Below, in pieces: positions 44,618 to 52,903 of a stretch of DNA of 64,000 nt (positions are counted from its first letter, which is position 1; every line of letters starts with the position of its first letter). The stretch is from an uncultured Lachnospiraceae bacterium. Lineage in GTDB: Bacteria; Bacillota; Clostridia; Lachnospirales; Lachnospiraceae. The position numbers and the translations under genes are program-made. The stretch is from positions 78,742-142,741 of the forward strand of contig CAMOWK010000004.1 in the NCBI GenBank assembly GCA_946628415.1, given 5' to 3'. The notes under the pieces were generated by a model, which worked only from the letters and a program-made list of their open reading frames with translations, was not told the origin of the DNA and made no database searches.

Positions 44618-45973
44618 TTGACTTTTAGCAGCTTAATTTTCATTTTCATATTTTTTCCGATAACTATGCTTCTTTACGCACTTGTTCCGGGTAATAAGGT
44701 AAAGCAGATAATAATCTTTATTGCCGGACTTCTTTTTTATGCGTGGGGAAGTCCGAAGCATCTTCTTTTACTGCTTCTTTCGGTTGTGTTTCATTATGCG
44801 TCAGCGATGGAGATTGCAAGGCAGGACAGAAGAGGGGCTTACTTTACCAAGAAGGTTACAATGATCATAGCTATAGGATTCGACGTTCTGATGCTGGCTG
44901 TATTTAAGTATGCAGGGTTAGCGCTCCCTATAGGTATTTCTTTCTATACATTTTCGGCGATTTCATACATTCTTGATGTTTACTGGGGGAAGGCAACGCA
45001 CAGCGCAAATCCTCTTGATGCGGCTCTTTATATAACGTTTTTCCCTAAAGTTATATCAGGTCCTATAGTTCAGTATAAGGACTTTAAAGAGCAGCTTGAA
45101 AGCCTTGAATATAAAAGAACCAATCTCAGTAAGGGGCTTAATCTTTTCCTTATCGGTCTTTTTAAGAAGGTACTTCTTGCCGACAGTCTTGGTGCTGCAT
45201 TCAACATCGCATATGGGACAGTGGGAAGGACTACAGCAACAGCGTGGCTTGGAATGATATTCTATTCGCTGCAGCTCTATTTTGATTTCAGTGGTTATTC
45301 TGATATGGCTATAGGTCTTGCCCAGATGTTTGGATTCAGATTCGAGAAGAACTTCGACTATCCTTATATTTCAAAGAATATGACTGAATTCTGGAGAAGA
45401 TGGCATATTTCTCTCGGAGCGTGGTTCAGGGATTATGTATATATTCCACTCGGCGGTAATAGATGCGCACCTTTGGTTCAGGCAAGAAACCTTGCTGTTG
45501 TATGGATTCTTACAGGACTTTGGCACGGCTCTACGCTTAACTATCTTGCATGGGGAATATATCACGGTATATTTGTTCTTTTGGATAAGTTTGTTATTAA
45601 GAAAAAATTCGATTTTCTTCCGGATGCAGTGAGAATCATTGTGACGGGACTTATTGCATTTATCGGGTGGATATTCTTCTTTACCCCGAACCTTGGCAGT
45701 TCACTGCATTATATAGGTGAGCTCTTCGGCGCAGGCGGAAATGGGTTCTGGGATGTGACAACAAGCTTTATACTTAAGCAGAATCTGCTTCTTCTCATTT
45801 TATCGTTCCTGCTTTCAGGACCTTATGTGAAGAGGCTTCATGACAATTTGACCTATAAACAGGGTGGCGCTATGAAGATTGCTTCGCTTTGCGTCTACGT
45901 GGTTCTTTTCCTGTTTTGTATAGTAAATCTGGTGAGTGCGACTTATAACACTTTCCTTTATTTCCAGTTCTAA
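44618..45973 (+). CDS. MBOAT-family O-acyltransferase (AlgI/DltB-like)
   Basis: The protein has 451 residues and about ten membrane segments. The catalytic His303 lies in L-T-G-L-W-H-G-S-T-L-N-Y, and the typical W-R-R-W-H-I-S-L-G-x-W-F-R-D-Y-V-Y-I-P-L-G-G-N segment precedes it. AlgI-type enzymes pass an acyl group from a cytoplasmic donor across the membrane to a partner that modifies an exported polysaccharide. The partner should be the DHHW protein encoded next. Translation appears to start at a TTG with AGGGGAG upstream. Confidence 0.92.
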   Translation: MTFSSLIFIFIFFPITMLLYALVPGNKVKQIIIFIAGLLFYAWGSPKHLLLLLLSVVFHYASAMEIARQDRRGAYFTKKVTMIIAIGFDVLMLAVFKYAGLALPIGISFYTFSAISYILDVYWGKATHSANPLDAALYITFFPKVISGPIVQYKDFKEQLESLEYKRTNLSKGLNLFLIGLFKKVLLADSLGAAFNIAYGTVGRTTATAWLGMIFYSLQLYFDFSGYSDMAIGLAQMFGFRFEKNFDYPYISKNMTEFWRRWHISLGAWFRDYVYIPLGGNRCAPLVQARNLAVVWILTGLWHGSTLNYLAWGIYHGIFVLLDKFVIKKKFDFLPDAVRIIVTGLIAFIGWIFFFTPNLGSSLHYIGELFGAGGNGFWDVTTSFILKQNLLLLILSFLLSGPYVKRLHDNLTYKQGGAMKIASLCVYVVLFLFCIVNLVSATYNTFLYFQF

Positions 45974-46004
45974 AAACAGTTAATTGGTTTTTCGGGAGAA
46001 ACTG

Positions 46005-47303
46005 ATGGATATTCGTGAAAGAAAGAGAATGAGAAGGGAAAAGAAAAAATGGATTTCCAACAATAGGAAATTCCATCATACATGGCTTATAAGAATCATT
46101 TCATGTCTTATCATTCTGATATTCTTTGTAAATATGCTTACAAAAGATAAAGATTTTTCAGATAATGAGAACAGACCTCTTGCCAAGAAACCGAAGTTTA
46201 CAGTGACGGCTCTTTCATCGGGAAGCTACGCAAAGGACTACGAGACTTATTATTCCGATCAGTTCGTCGGAAGAGATGCATGGATGAGTGCCAAATATAA
46301 TCTTGATTATATGATGGGTAAGCGTGAATTCAGTGGTATCTATATAGGAAAGAAGGGTTATCTTCTTTCGAAGCCTGAGGAACCGGATGAGGAGGCATTG
46401 AAGAATACTGTCAGTGCGATGAACGGGTTTGCTGAAAAGTACCCCGATGTAAAGATGTATGCTTTGATTGTTCCCGATGCCGCATCTATCATGCCGGAAA
46501 TGCTTCCGAATAAGGCACCGGTGAGAGACCAGGTTAAGGATATAGCAGACCTGGAAGGAAAGCTTATAAAGAACTTCAGAATTATTGATGCTGCCGATGC
46601 TCTTAATAATGCTTATCAGAATGCAAATAAAGCAACAAAAGAAAAAGGTCTTTATTATAAGACAGATCACCACTGGACAAGTCTTGGAGCACTTACTGTA
46701 TTTCAGGAAGCTGCCAGTGTGCTTGGCGTAAACATGGGTGAGATAACATATACGCCTCATACGGTTTCCGAGACATTTAAAGGAACCCTTGCTTCAAGAA
46801 GCGGTAATCATAAAAGTGAGGATTCAATCGTAGTATACGAACCAACCGGTACTGATGTTATATATAATTGTTACTATCCTGATTCACAGAAGAAGACGAG
46901 ATCCATTTTCGATAATTCAAAACTTGATGAAAAGGATCAGTACACCGTATTCTTCGGAGGTAATCATCCGGTTGTAGAGATTGAGACAACAAGTGAGAGC
47001 GGAAAGAATCTGCTTATATTTAAAGATTCGTATGCCAACAGTTTTGTGCAGTTCCTCACACCTTACTATGAGCACATAATACTTATTGATCCGAGATACT
47101 ATTATGATGATGTATCAAATGCTATGAAGAATTACGGTGTTACGGATGTTCTTTATCTTTACAGTGCTGATACACTTCTTGTTGATACATCTCTTTCGGA
47201 TACGCTTAATGCGGCTATAAATTCTAATGTCACGGGCAGCGGTAACGGCGCAGGAAATGCAACGCCGTCAGATGCATCGCCTTCGGATGCTGAAACAGAG
47301 TAG
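46005..47303 (+). CDS. DHHW-family (AlgJ/AlgX-like) polysaccharide O-acylation protein
   Basis: This 432-residue protein has a basic N-terminus and one membrane helix (about 28-48); the rest lies outside. It carries T-D221-H-H-W224, the family's diagnostic motif with catalytic Asp and His of an SGNH-like transferase, and F-K-D-S-Y-A-N near 340 supplying the likely Ser. It probably receives the acyl group from the MBOAT protein and places it on a glycan. The C-terminus ends in T-P-S-D-A-S-P-S-D-A, a motif also present in the neighbouring exoenzymes. I chose ATG 46005, which follows GGGAG. Confidence 0.9.
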   Translation: MDIRERKRMRREKKKWISNNRKFHHTWLIRIISCLIILIFFVNMLTKDKDFSDNENRPLAKKPKFTVTALSSGSYAKDYETYYSDQFVGRDAWMSAKYNLDYMMGKREFSGIYIGKKGYLLSKPEEPDEEALKNTVSAMNGFAEKYPDVKMYALIVPDAASIMPEMLPNKAPVRDQVKDIADLEGKLIKNFRIIDAADALNNAYQNANKATKEKGLYYKTDHHWTSLGALTVFQEAASVLGVNMGEITYTPHTVSETFKGTLASRSGNHKSEDSIVVYEPTGTDVIYNCYYPDSQKKTRSIFDNSKLDEKDQYTVFFGGNHPVVEIETTSESGKNLLIFKDSYANSFVQFLTPYYEHIILIDPRYYYDDVSNAMKNYGVTDVLYLYSADTLLVDTSLSDTLNAAINSNVTGSGNGAGNATPSDASPSDAETE

Positions 47304-47403
47304 AAGCTGCAGTAAAATGCTGTCGGGGATGATCGGCAGCTCCAATAATAGAGTAATGTGATAGAAAAAACATAGATTAATTATAGAAAAGAGGAAACTG
47401 AAA

Positions 47404-48012
47404 ATGAGTGATTTAAACATAGTTTGTCTTGATATGGAAGGGGTTCTTGTACCTGAAATCTGGATTGCATTCGCGGAGGCGACGGGCATTCCCGAGCTTA
47501 AGAAAACAACCAGGGATGAGCCTGATTACGATAAGCTTATGAAATATCGTATTGGCATACTTAAAGAACATGGTCTTGGACTTAAAGAAATTCAGGATAC
47601 GATAGCTACCATTGAACCTATGCCGGGTGCAAAGGAGTTTTTGGATGAACTTAGGTCAATTACGCAGGTTATAGTTCTAAGCGATACATTTACTCAGTTT
47701 GCCATGCCTCTTATGAAAAAACTTGGATATCCTACGCTTTTCTGCAACACACTTGAGGTAGCACCAAATGGTGAGATCACTGGCTATAAAATGAGATGCG
47801 ATAAGTCAAAGCTTACGACAGTTAAGGCTCTTCAGAGCGTTGGATTTGATACTATCGCCAGCGGTGACAGTTTCAATGACCTTGGAATGATAGAGGCAAG
47901 TAAGGCGGGCTTCCTTTTTAAGAGTACTGAATCGATTAAGAACCAGTTTCCGCAGTATCCTGCATTTGAAGAGTACAGCGATCTCCTTAATGCAATAAAG
48001 GCAGCACTGTAA
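47404..48012 (+). CDS. thrH: bifunctional phosphoserine phosphatase / homoserine phosphotransferase ThrH
   Basis: This is a 202-residue HAD-superfamily enzyme. It closely follows the Pseudomonas ThrH sequence pattern: C-L-D-M-E-G-V-L-V-P-E-I-W-I-A-F-A-E at the start (ThrH has E where most HADs have D), T-T-R-D-E-P-D-Y-D, L-S-D-T-F near 95, and G-D-S-F-N-D near 155. It dephosphorylates phosphoserine and can transfer the phosphate to homoserine, linking serine and threonine synthesis. It is transcribed alone with AGAGG upstream. Confidence 0.92.
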   Translation: MSDLNIVCLDMEGVLVPEIWIAFAEATGIPELKKTTRDEPDYDKLMKYRIGILKEHGLGLKEIQDTIATIEPMPGAKEFLDELRSITQVIVLSDTFTQFAMPLMKKLGYPTLFCNTLEVAPNGEITGYKMRCDKSKLTTVKALQSVGFDTIASGDSFNDLGMIEASKAGFLFKSTESIKNQFPQYPAFEEYSDLLNAIKAAL

Positions 48013-48078
48013 TAGTTTATATCGAAGAAGTTTTTTGATTGCTAAATAATAAACTATGTGCTAATATTTCCGTTGTGA

Positions 48079-48136
48079 TTTACCACGGGGTCTGTCCCTC
48101 TGGTAAATTTACCATGGGGAGTTTCCCTGTGGTAAA
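48079..48136. repeat. two adjacent 29-bp palindromes, upstream pair
   Basis: Bases 48079-48107 and 48108-48136 are imperfect palindromes placed end to end, each with TTTACC at one end and GGTAAA at the other and a GGG/CCC-containing stem. A very similar pair lies at 48963-49020 after the lipoprotein gene. The pair precedes that gene's ribosome binding site by about 30 bases. Confidence 0.75.
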
Positions 48137-48178
48137 AATTTTAAGGATAGTTAATCTATACTAAAAGGGAGAAAAATT

Positions 48179-48961
48179 ATGAAAAAGAAAGTTCTATCAT
48201 TAGTACTTGCTCTTAGCATGACTGCATCTCTTGCAGGATGTGCGATTCCCGGCATACCTGGTCAGGGCGGAACAGTAGGTGGAATTGGTGACAGCACAGT
48301 TACTACTGAAGCAGAAGTAACAACAGCTGCAACCACTGAGGAAGTTACTACGGAAGCAACAACTGTTGCAGACACAACAGAAACAGCTACTGAAGCAGCT
48401 ACAGAGGCAGCTCAGCCTGCATCCAACAGAAACTTCGACAGCAGCTTTATCAATTTTGATGACATGCATTTCTTTATTAACGGTACAAAATATGTTCTTG
48501 GACAGAATACGCTTCAGGATATGATCGATGGCGGTACTCCGTTTAATGCAGATGATATAGCAAATGCAGGTAACAACGTTAACAAAAATTATGAGTCACC
48601 AAGATTCAGGATTGAGCTTGCTGATTACTATACTGCACAGGTTACAGCTATAAATGAAACAGAGAATAATAAGCCTGCAAATGAATGTATTCTTTGCGAA
48701 GTTTATATTCCTGTAAAGCAGGATGTTCAGCAGAATATCATCAGCTTTGACTTCCCGCTTGATCTTACAATGGATGAGCTTAAAGCGGCTTGTGGTGAGC
48801 CTGATGACTATGATCACTGGGTATCTGAGGATGACTCAAGTCAGTATAAGGATACATTCAAGTACGAAATGGCATCAGAAAAGTATTATGGCAGCAAGTA
48901 TTATTCATTTGAATTCTGGCAGGGCAAGCTTGAGTACGTATACATCAGATGGATTCCATAA
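48179..48961 (+). CDS. lipoprotein with Thr-rich linker, unknown function
   Basis: The protein has 260 residues. A lipoprotein signal ends in the lipobox L-A-G-C21. Residues about 40-80 are a linker of repeating T-T-E-A/T-E-A-A type, which is likely to span the wall. The C-terminal 170 residues form a compact, probably beta-rich domain with aromatic and acidic residues (F-D-F-P-L-D-L-T-M-D-E-L, W-I-P at the end) that I do not recognise. GGGAG precedes the start. The gene alone is enclosed by two pairs of 29-bp palindromes, as if it were a cassette. Confidence 0.75.
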   Translation: MKKKVLSLVLALSMTASLAGCAIPGIPGQGGTVGGIGDSTVTTEAEVTTAATTEEVTTEATTVADTTETATEAATEAAQPASNRNFDSSFINFDDMHFFINGTKYVLGQNTLQDMIDGGTPFNADDIANAGNNVNKNYESPRFRIELADYYTAQVTAINETENNKPANECILCEVYIPVKQDVQQNIISFDFPLDLTMDELKAACGEPDDYDHWVSEDDSSQYKDTFKYEMASEKYYGSKYYSFEFWQGKLEYVYIRWIP

Positions 48962-48962
48962 A

Positions 48963-49020
48963 TTTACCGGGAGGGACAGACCTCTGGTAAATTTACCAAG
49001 GGGAAACTCCCCATGGTAAA
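48963..49020. repeat. two adjacent 29-bp palindromes, downstream pair
   Basis: Bases 48963-48991 and 48992-49020 repeat the pair seen at 48079-48136, each again TTTACC to GGTAAA. The first begins directly after the lipoprotein stop codon and the second ends 12 bases before the TPP riboswitch. It may end the lipoprotein transcript, although no T run follows. Confidence 0.75.
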
Positions 49021-49032
49021 AATGAATATATA

Positions 49033-49118
49033 ACCGGGAGCTGGTAATTGAGCTGGCTGAGAGGAAGCGTTTTCACTTCGACCGATAAACCTGATTTGGA
49101 TAATGCCAACGTAGGGAC
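49033..49118 (+). promoter_or_regulatory. TPP riboswitch (THI element)
   Basis: The conserved core elements are present in order: GGCTGAGAGG, a variable stem (GCGTTTTCACTTCG), ACCTGAT, TGGATAATGCCA and CGTAGGGA. These are the thiamine-pyrophosphate aptamer motifs. A terminator hairpin follows at 49126, so binding of TPP should stop transcription before the thiamine-uptake genes that follow. Confidence 0.92.
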
Positions 49119-49125
49119 TGTTTTT

Positions 49126-49154
49126 ACCGCATGGATTATCCATGCGGTTTTTTT
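49126..49154 (+). terminator. riboswitch-controlled terminator
   Basis: ACCGCATGGA and TCCATGCGGT form a perfect 10-bp stem with a 3-base loop followed by seven T bases. It is the expression platform of the TPP riboswitch. Confidence 0.9.
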
Positions 49155-49165
49155 CACTTGATGAC

Positions 49166-49303
49166 ACAGGCAAATGCAACGCAGTCGGTTCGCGGGATGA
49201 TACAGTGCAGTACAGGCAAATGCAACGCAGTCGGTTCGCGGGATGATACAGTGCAGTACAGGTAAATGCAACGCAGCCGGTTCGCGGGATGATACAGTGC
49301 AGT
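49166..49303. repeat. three tandem 46-bp repeats in the thiamine leader
   Basis: Copies at 49166-49211, 49212-49257 and 49258-49303 are nearly identical, with two differences in the third. Each contains CAAATGCAACGCAG and GGTTCGCGGGATGATACAG. They lie between the riboswitch terminator and the first gene of the operon, so they are in the 5' leader of the read-through transcript. With 48962-49354 otherwise filled by the palindromes and the riboswitch, no gene fits in this 393-base gap. Confidence 0.85.
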
Positions 49304-49354
49304 ACGGATACACATTTCAATGTATATAAAATAAAAACAAAAAGGAGAAAGCAA

Positions 49355-49657
49355 ATGAATGCAAATGTAGCGATTCAGGTATTGCCGGGAGTGGCAACTG
49401 ATGAAGAAGTAGTAAGAATAGTTGATGAGGTTATAGACTATATTAAGAGTACAGGCGTCACTTATTATGTAGGACCATGCGAAACAGCTATGGAAGGCGA
49501 TTATGAAACTCTTATGGATATTGTAAAGCAGTGTCAGTACATTGCAATAAAAGCAGGTTGTCCGAGTGTTATGAGCTATGTAAAGATTACATATAAGCCT
49601 GAAGGAAAGGTTCTTACAATAGATGAAAAAACAACAAAACACCACAAGGATATCTAA
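49355..49657 (+). CDS. thiamine-binding protein (MTH1187/YkoF-like, DUF77)
   Basis: This 100-residue ferredoxin-like protein has the family pattern V-A-I-Q-V-L-P, V-D-E-V-I-D-Y-I-K-S-T-G-V-x-Y-x-V-G-P-x-E-T-x-M-E-G-D-Y and the late G-C-P-S-V. Homologues bind thiamine or its hydroxymethylpyrimidine part and are regularly found in TPP-controlled uptake operons. GGAG precedes the start. It overlaps the permease gene by 35 bases. A role as soluble chaperone or regulator of uptake is inferred. Confidence 0.88.
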   Translation: MNANVAIQVLPGVATDEEVVRIVDEVIDYIKSTGVTYYVGPCETAMEGDYETLMDIVKQCQYIAIKAGCPSVMSYVKITYKPEGKVLTIDEKTTKHHKDI

Positions 49658-50399
49658 TATCCTGCCACCGATAATAGTAATAGTTTCACTGCTTATCATA
49701 TGGCAGACAGTATCTATGCTTAAACTGGTGCCGGGATATATGCTTCCCTCACCTGTTCAGGTTGTAAAAGCATTTGTCTCAGATTTCCCGCTTCTTATGC
49801 AGCATTCAAGAGCAACACTTATAGAAGCCTTTTTGGGACTGACGATAGGAGTCGGACTGGGGTTTTTGTCAGCGGCGCTTATGGATGCATTTCCGTTTGT
49901 GAAAGCGGGTCTTTATCCGATACTGGTTCTGACACAGACAATCCCTCCGGTTGCCCTCGCACCACTTCTAATATTGTGGTTTTCATACGGCATAGCGCCG
50001 AAGGTGGTTCTGGTCGTGCTCGTAACATTTTTCCCGGTTGCTGTCGGGCTTCTCGAAGGCTTCCAGTCAGTGGACAGAGACATGATACTGCTTATGAAGA
50101 GTATGAAAGCTACCGACTGGCAGATATTTATACATGTAAAGCTCCCGAATGCACTTGGTGAATTCTTTGCAGCACTTAAGATAGCGGTTTCATACTCAGT
50201 TGTCGGGGCAGTTATTGCAGAGTGGCTTGGGGGATATGAAGGACTGGGAGTGTACATGACACGCGTTAAAAAAGCATACAGCTACGACAAGATGTTTGCG
50301 GTCATACTGCTCGTGTCTGCACTGAGTCTTATCCTTATGCTTCTTGTACGCCTGCTTCAGAAGAAACTGATGCCATGGAAACACAGTGACCATGATTAA
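49623..50399 (+). CDS. thiX: thiamine-precursor ABC transporter permease
   Basis: The protein has 258 residues, six membrane segments and the binding-protein-dependent permease pattern, with the E-A-A-like loop A-T-D-W-Q-I-F-I-H-V-K-L-P-N-A-L near 170. It belongs to the SsuC/TauC/ThiX group. The TPP riboswitch, the thiamine-binding gene upstream and the THI5-like binding protein downstream point to uptake of pyrimidine precursors of thiamine such as formylaminopyrimidine. The start lies inside the preceding gene, which suggests translational coupling. Confidence 0.88.
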   Translation: MKKQQNTTRISNILPPIIVIVSLLIIWQTVSMLKLVPGYMLPSPVQVVKAFVSDFPLLMQHSRATLIEAFLGLTIGVGLGFLSAALMDAFPFVKAGLYPILVLTQTIPPVALAPLLILWFSYGIAPKVVLVVLVTFFPVAVGLLEGFQSVDRDMILLMKSMKATDWQIFIHVKLPNALGEFFAALKIAVSYSVVGAVIAEWLGGYEGLGVYMTRVKKAYSYDKMFAVILLVSALSLILMLLVRLLQKKLMPWKHSDHD

Positions 50400-50422
50400 T
50401 GCATAAATGAAAGGAAAATACA

Positions 50423-51439
50423 ATGTTTAAAAGATTTTTAGCACTTACACTTACATCTGCAATGCTGCTCAGTTTTGCCGCATGCGGAGACAACAAAGCG
50501 GCGGATACATCAAAGGATGGATCGGCAAATGAAACGCCAAAGGATTTAAAGAAGGTAACACTTGTTCTTGACTGGACTCCTAATACAAACCATACCGGTT
50601 TTTATGTTGCCCTTCATGAAGGGTATTATGAGGAAGCAGGAATAGATTTAAACATCATCCAGCCGCCTGAAGATGGGGCTACTATGATGGTTGCATCAGG
50701 AAATGCAGAGTTCGGAATAGATTTCCAGGATTATCTTGCTCCTGTATTTGAAGAAGATGAGATTAAAGTTACAGCTGTTGCCGCACTTATACAGCATAAT
50801 ACTTCAGGTATCATTTCTCTTAAGGAAGATGGTATAACATCACCTAAGGGGCTTGAGGGAAAAAACTATGCTACATGGGAACTTCCTGTTGAGCAGGCAA
50901 TGATAAAGAATATAGTTGAAGCAGACGGCGGAGATTACGAAAAAGTAAAGCTCATACCTGAGTATGTAACCGATGAAGCTGCTGCATTACAGCAGGATAT
51001 AGATGCAATATGGGTTTACTACGCATGGGCAGGTATAGCTACAGAACTTGCAGGGCTCGACACAAACATGATCTATTTTAAGGATATAACACCTGAGTTT
51101 GATTATTACAGCCCGGTTATCATAGCAAACAATGAATTTTTAAAGAATGACCCTGAAACAGCAAAGGCATTTCTTTCGGCAACAAAGAAAGGATACGAAT
51201 ATGCCATAGAAAATCCTGACGGTGCAGCAGAGATTCTTTGCGAAGAAGTTCCGGAGCTTGACAAGGAACTTGTTAAAAAGAGTCAGGAATGGCTTAAGGA
51301 TCAGTATAAGGCAGAAGTCGCAGAATGGGGATATATTGATAAGGAAAGATGGGACAGCTTCTATAAATGGCTTTACGATAACGGCCTTTCCAAAGAGATT
51401 CCATCGGGAACAGGATTTACAAACGATTATCTTGAGTAG
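50423..51439 (+). CDS. thiY: thiamine-precursor binding lipoprotein (NMT1/THI5-like)
   Basis: This 338-residue lipoprotein has a signal ending F-A-A-C21 and then the NMT1/THI5-like solute-binding domain: V-T-L-V-L-D-W-T-P-N-T-N-H-T-G-F-Y-V-A near the start is the hallmark of ThiY-type proteins that bind pyrimidine precursors of thiamine. It captures substrate outside the membrane for the ThiX/ThiZ transporter. AAAGGAAA precedes the ATG. The ATPase gene starts 4 bases after the stop. Confidence 0.9.
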   Translation: MFKRFLALTLTSAMLLSFAACGDNKAADTSKDGSANETPKDLKKVTLVLDWTPNTNHTGFYVALHEGYYEEAGIDLNIIQPPEDGATMMVASGNAEFGIDFQDYLAPVFEEDEIKVTAVAALIQHNTSGIISLKEDGITSPKGLEGKNYATWELPVEQAMIKNIVEADGGDYEKVKLIPEYVTDEAAALQQDIDAIWVYYAWAGIATELAGLDTNMIYFKDITPEFDYYSPVIIANNEFLKNDPETAKAFLSATKKGYEYAIENPDGAAEILCEEVPELDKELVKKSQEWLKDQYKAEVAEWGYIDKERWDSFYKWLYDNGLSKEIPSGTGFTNDYLE

Positions 51440-51443
51440 AAAA

Positions 51444-52208
51444 ATGAAAGAATTACTGAGAACAGAAAATATAAAAAAATCATTTGGAGAAAATGAAATT
51501 CTGGGTGGGATCGATATTTGCCTGAATGAAGGAGAAGTGGTCAGCATTGTCGGAGGCAGCGGAATAGGAAAGACCACGCTCTTTAACATCATATCGGGAC
51601 TCACGCTTCCCGACGAAGGAAGAGTCTTACTGGGTGAAAATGACATCACCGGGGAAAGCGGACATATAAGCTATATGCTCCAGAAAGACCTCCTTCTTCC
51701 GAATAAAAGGGTGATTGATAATGTAGCGCTTCCGCTTATACTTTCGGGCATCAAAAAAAATGAGGCGCGGCAAATGGCAGAGGGGCATTTTTCGGAATTC
51801 GGTCTTAGTGGGTATGAAAAAGCATTTCCGGATGAACTTTCCGGCGGAATGAGGCAGAGGGCGGCGCTTCTTCGCACCTACCTGTCACAGAAAAATGTAA
51901 TGCTTCTTGATGAACCTTTTTCTGCGCTTGATATGATAACGAGGGAAAGCATGCATGAGTGGTTCCTCGGAATAGTAAAAAGCCTCGGGCTCTCCATCCT
52001 CTTCATTACTCACGATGTTGATGAAGCTTTGCTTATTTCCGACAGAATCTATGTAGTAGGTGAAAGACCTGCAAAGATAACGGGAGAGTTTAAAATCGGA
52101 AAAGAAAATAAGCTGGAAAATGACTTCAGTCTCAGCAATTCATTTACCGCTTATAAAAGAAAAATCAAAGCTCTTATCAAGGAAGGAAATAGCAAAGTGC
52201 ATAACTGA
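51444..52208 (+). CDS. thiZ: thiamine-precursor ABC transporter ATPase
   Basis: This 254-residue ABC ATPase has Walker A G-G-S-G-I-G-K-T-T, signature L-S-G-G-M-R-Q-R, Walker B M-L-L-D-E-P-F-S-A-L-D, and the H-loop T-H-D-V-D-E-A. It is of the SsuB/TauB/ThiZ type. The ATG at 51444 fits the family N-terminus; the open frame extends 222 bases upstream but that part lies over the binding-protein gene and is not coding. It is the last gene of the TPP-controlled operon. Confidence 0.9.
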   Translation: MKELLRTENIKKSFGENEILGGIDICLNEGEVVSIVGGSGIGKTTLFNIISGLTLPDEGRVLLGENDITGESGHISYMLQKDLLLPNKRVIDNVALPLILSGIKKNEARQMAEGHFSEFGLSGYEKAFPDELSGGMRQRAALLRTYLSQKNVMLLDEPFSALDMITRESMHEWFLGIVKSLGLSILFITHDVDEALLISDRIYVVGERPAKITGEFKIGKENKLENDFSLSNSFTAYKRKIKALIKEGNSKVHN

Positions 52209-52260
52209 TTTAGCTCTATTTGTCGAAACTAACGAAATTGTTTTTTGACGTTTTTTTTCC

Positions 52261-52289
52261 TTACAAAATGATTTCCAAGATGTTAGAAT
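52261..52289 (+). promoter_or_regulatory. candidate promoter of the CarD-family gene
   Basis: TTACAA, a 17-base spacer and TAGAAT lie 60 bases before the CarD start codon. The -10 has five of six consensus bases; the -35 is weak. Confidence 0.4.
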
Positions 52290-52349
52290 AACATTAGCCT
52301 ATTCACAGCCCAGCGGCGGGTGTACGTAAAGAAAAGGAGAGTGTTAGCC

Positions 52350-52835
52350 GTGTTTAGCGTTGGAGATTACATTATTTACGGAAACAGTGGAGTTTGTAAA
52401 GTCATGAATGTCGGGCCTCTTGAGGGCGGTGACGGTAGAGAGTATTATACTCTTAAACCGGTTTATATCAGGGACAGTTCGATTCTGACACCAGTGGACA
52501 ATGAAAGAGTTGTAATGCGGGATATCATGACGAAGGAAGAGGCAGAAGAGTTCATCAGTAATATCAAAGACATCGGAACGCTGGATGTCGAAGATGAAAG
52601 AAAGATTGATCATGATTACAAGAAAGCACTTCTCTCTTGTAATCCAACAGAGATTGTTAAGACAATCAAGACAATCTACTTTAGGACAGAGGAAAGGCAG
52701 ACAGAAGGAAAGAAAGCTACGGCTTCCGATTCAAAGTATTTTCACATTGCTGAGGACAATCTGTATGGTGAGCTCGCAATATCGCTTGATATGAACAAAG
52801 ATGAGGTGAGAGATTATATCAAGCATAAGGCATAG
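52350..52835 (+). CDS. CarD-family transcriptional regulator
   Basis: This 161-residue protein has the N-terminal Tudor-like RNA-polymerase-binding domain (F-S-V-G-D-Y-I-I-Y-G-N-S-G-V-C-K-V and Y-Y-T-L-K-P-V-Y) and a helical C-terminal domain. CarD/CdnL proteins bind the polymerase beta subunit and stabilise open promoter complexes. Translation probably starts at a GTG at 52350, with AGGAGA 11 bases upstream, because it places the protein at the usual family N-terminus. It is transcribed alone and ended by a clear terminator. Confidence 0.88.
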   Translation: MFSVGDYIIYGNSGVCKVMNVGPLEGGDGREYYTLKPVYIRDSSILTPVDNERVVMRDIMTKEEAEEFISNIKDIGTLDVEDERKIDHDYKKALLSCNPTEIVKTIKTIYFRTEERQTEGKKATASDSKYFHIAEDNLYGELAISLDMNKDEVRDYIKHKA

Positions 52836-52845
52836 CTTGAAAATG

Positions 52846-52880
52846 TACCGACTTTAGAAATAAGGTCGGTATATTTTTTT
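52846..52880 (+). terminator. rho-independent terminator
   Basis: ACCGACTTT and AAGGTCGGT form a stem with a 6-base loop, followed by TATATTTTTTT. It ends the CarD-family transcript. Confidence 0.88.
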
Positions 52881-52903
52881 GCCTTTACAAGGCTACTTTT
52901 TAT

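Noticed and set aside
47304..47403. Terminator after the DHHW gene
   Set aside because: GCTGTCG/CGGCAGC can pair but the stem is short and no T run follows.
49166..49303. Short CRISPR array
   Set aside because: The 46-bp units are directly adjacent with no unique spacers and no cas genes are near.
49154..49699. Open frame on the - strand across the thiamine leader
   Set aside because: Its C-terminal half only reads the three 46-bp repeats and the rest is antisense to the thiamine-binding gene.
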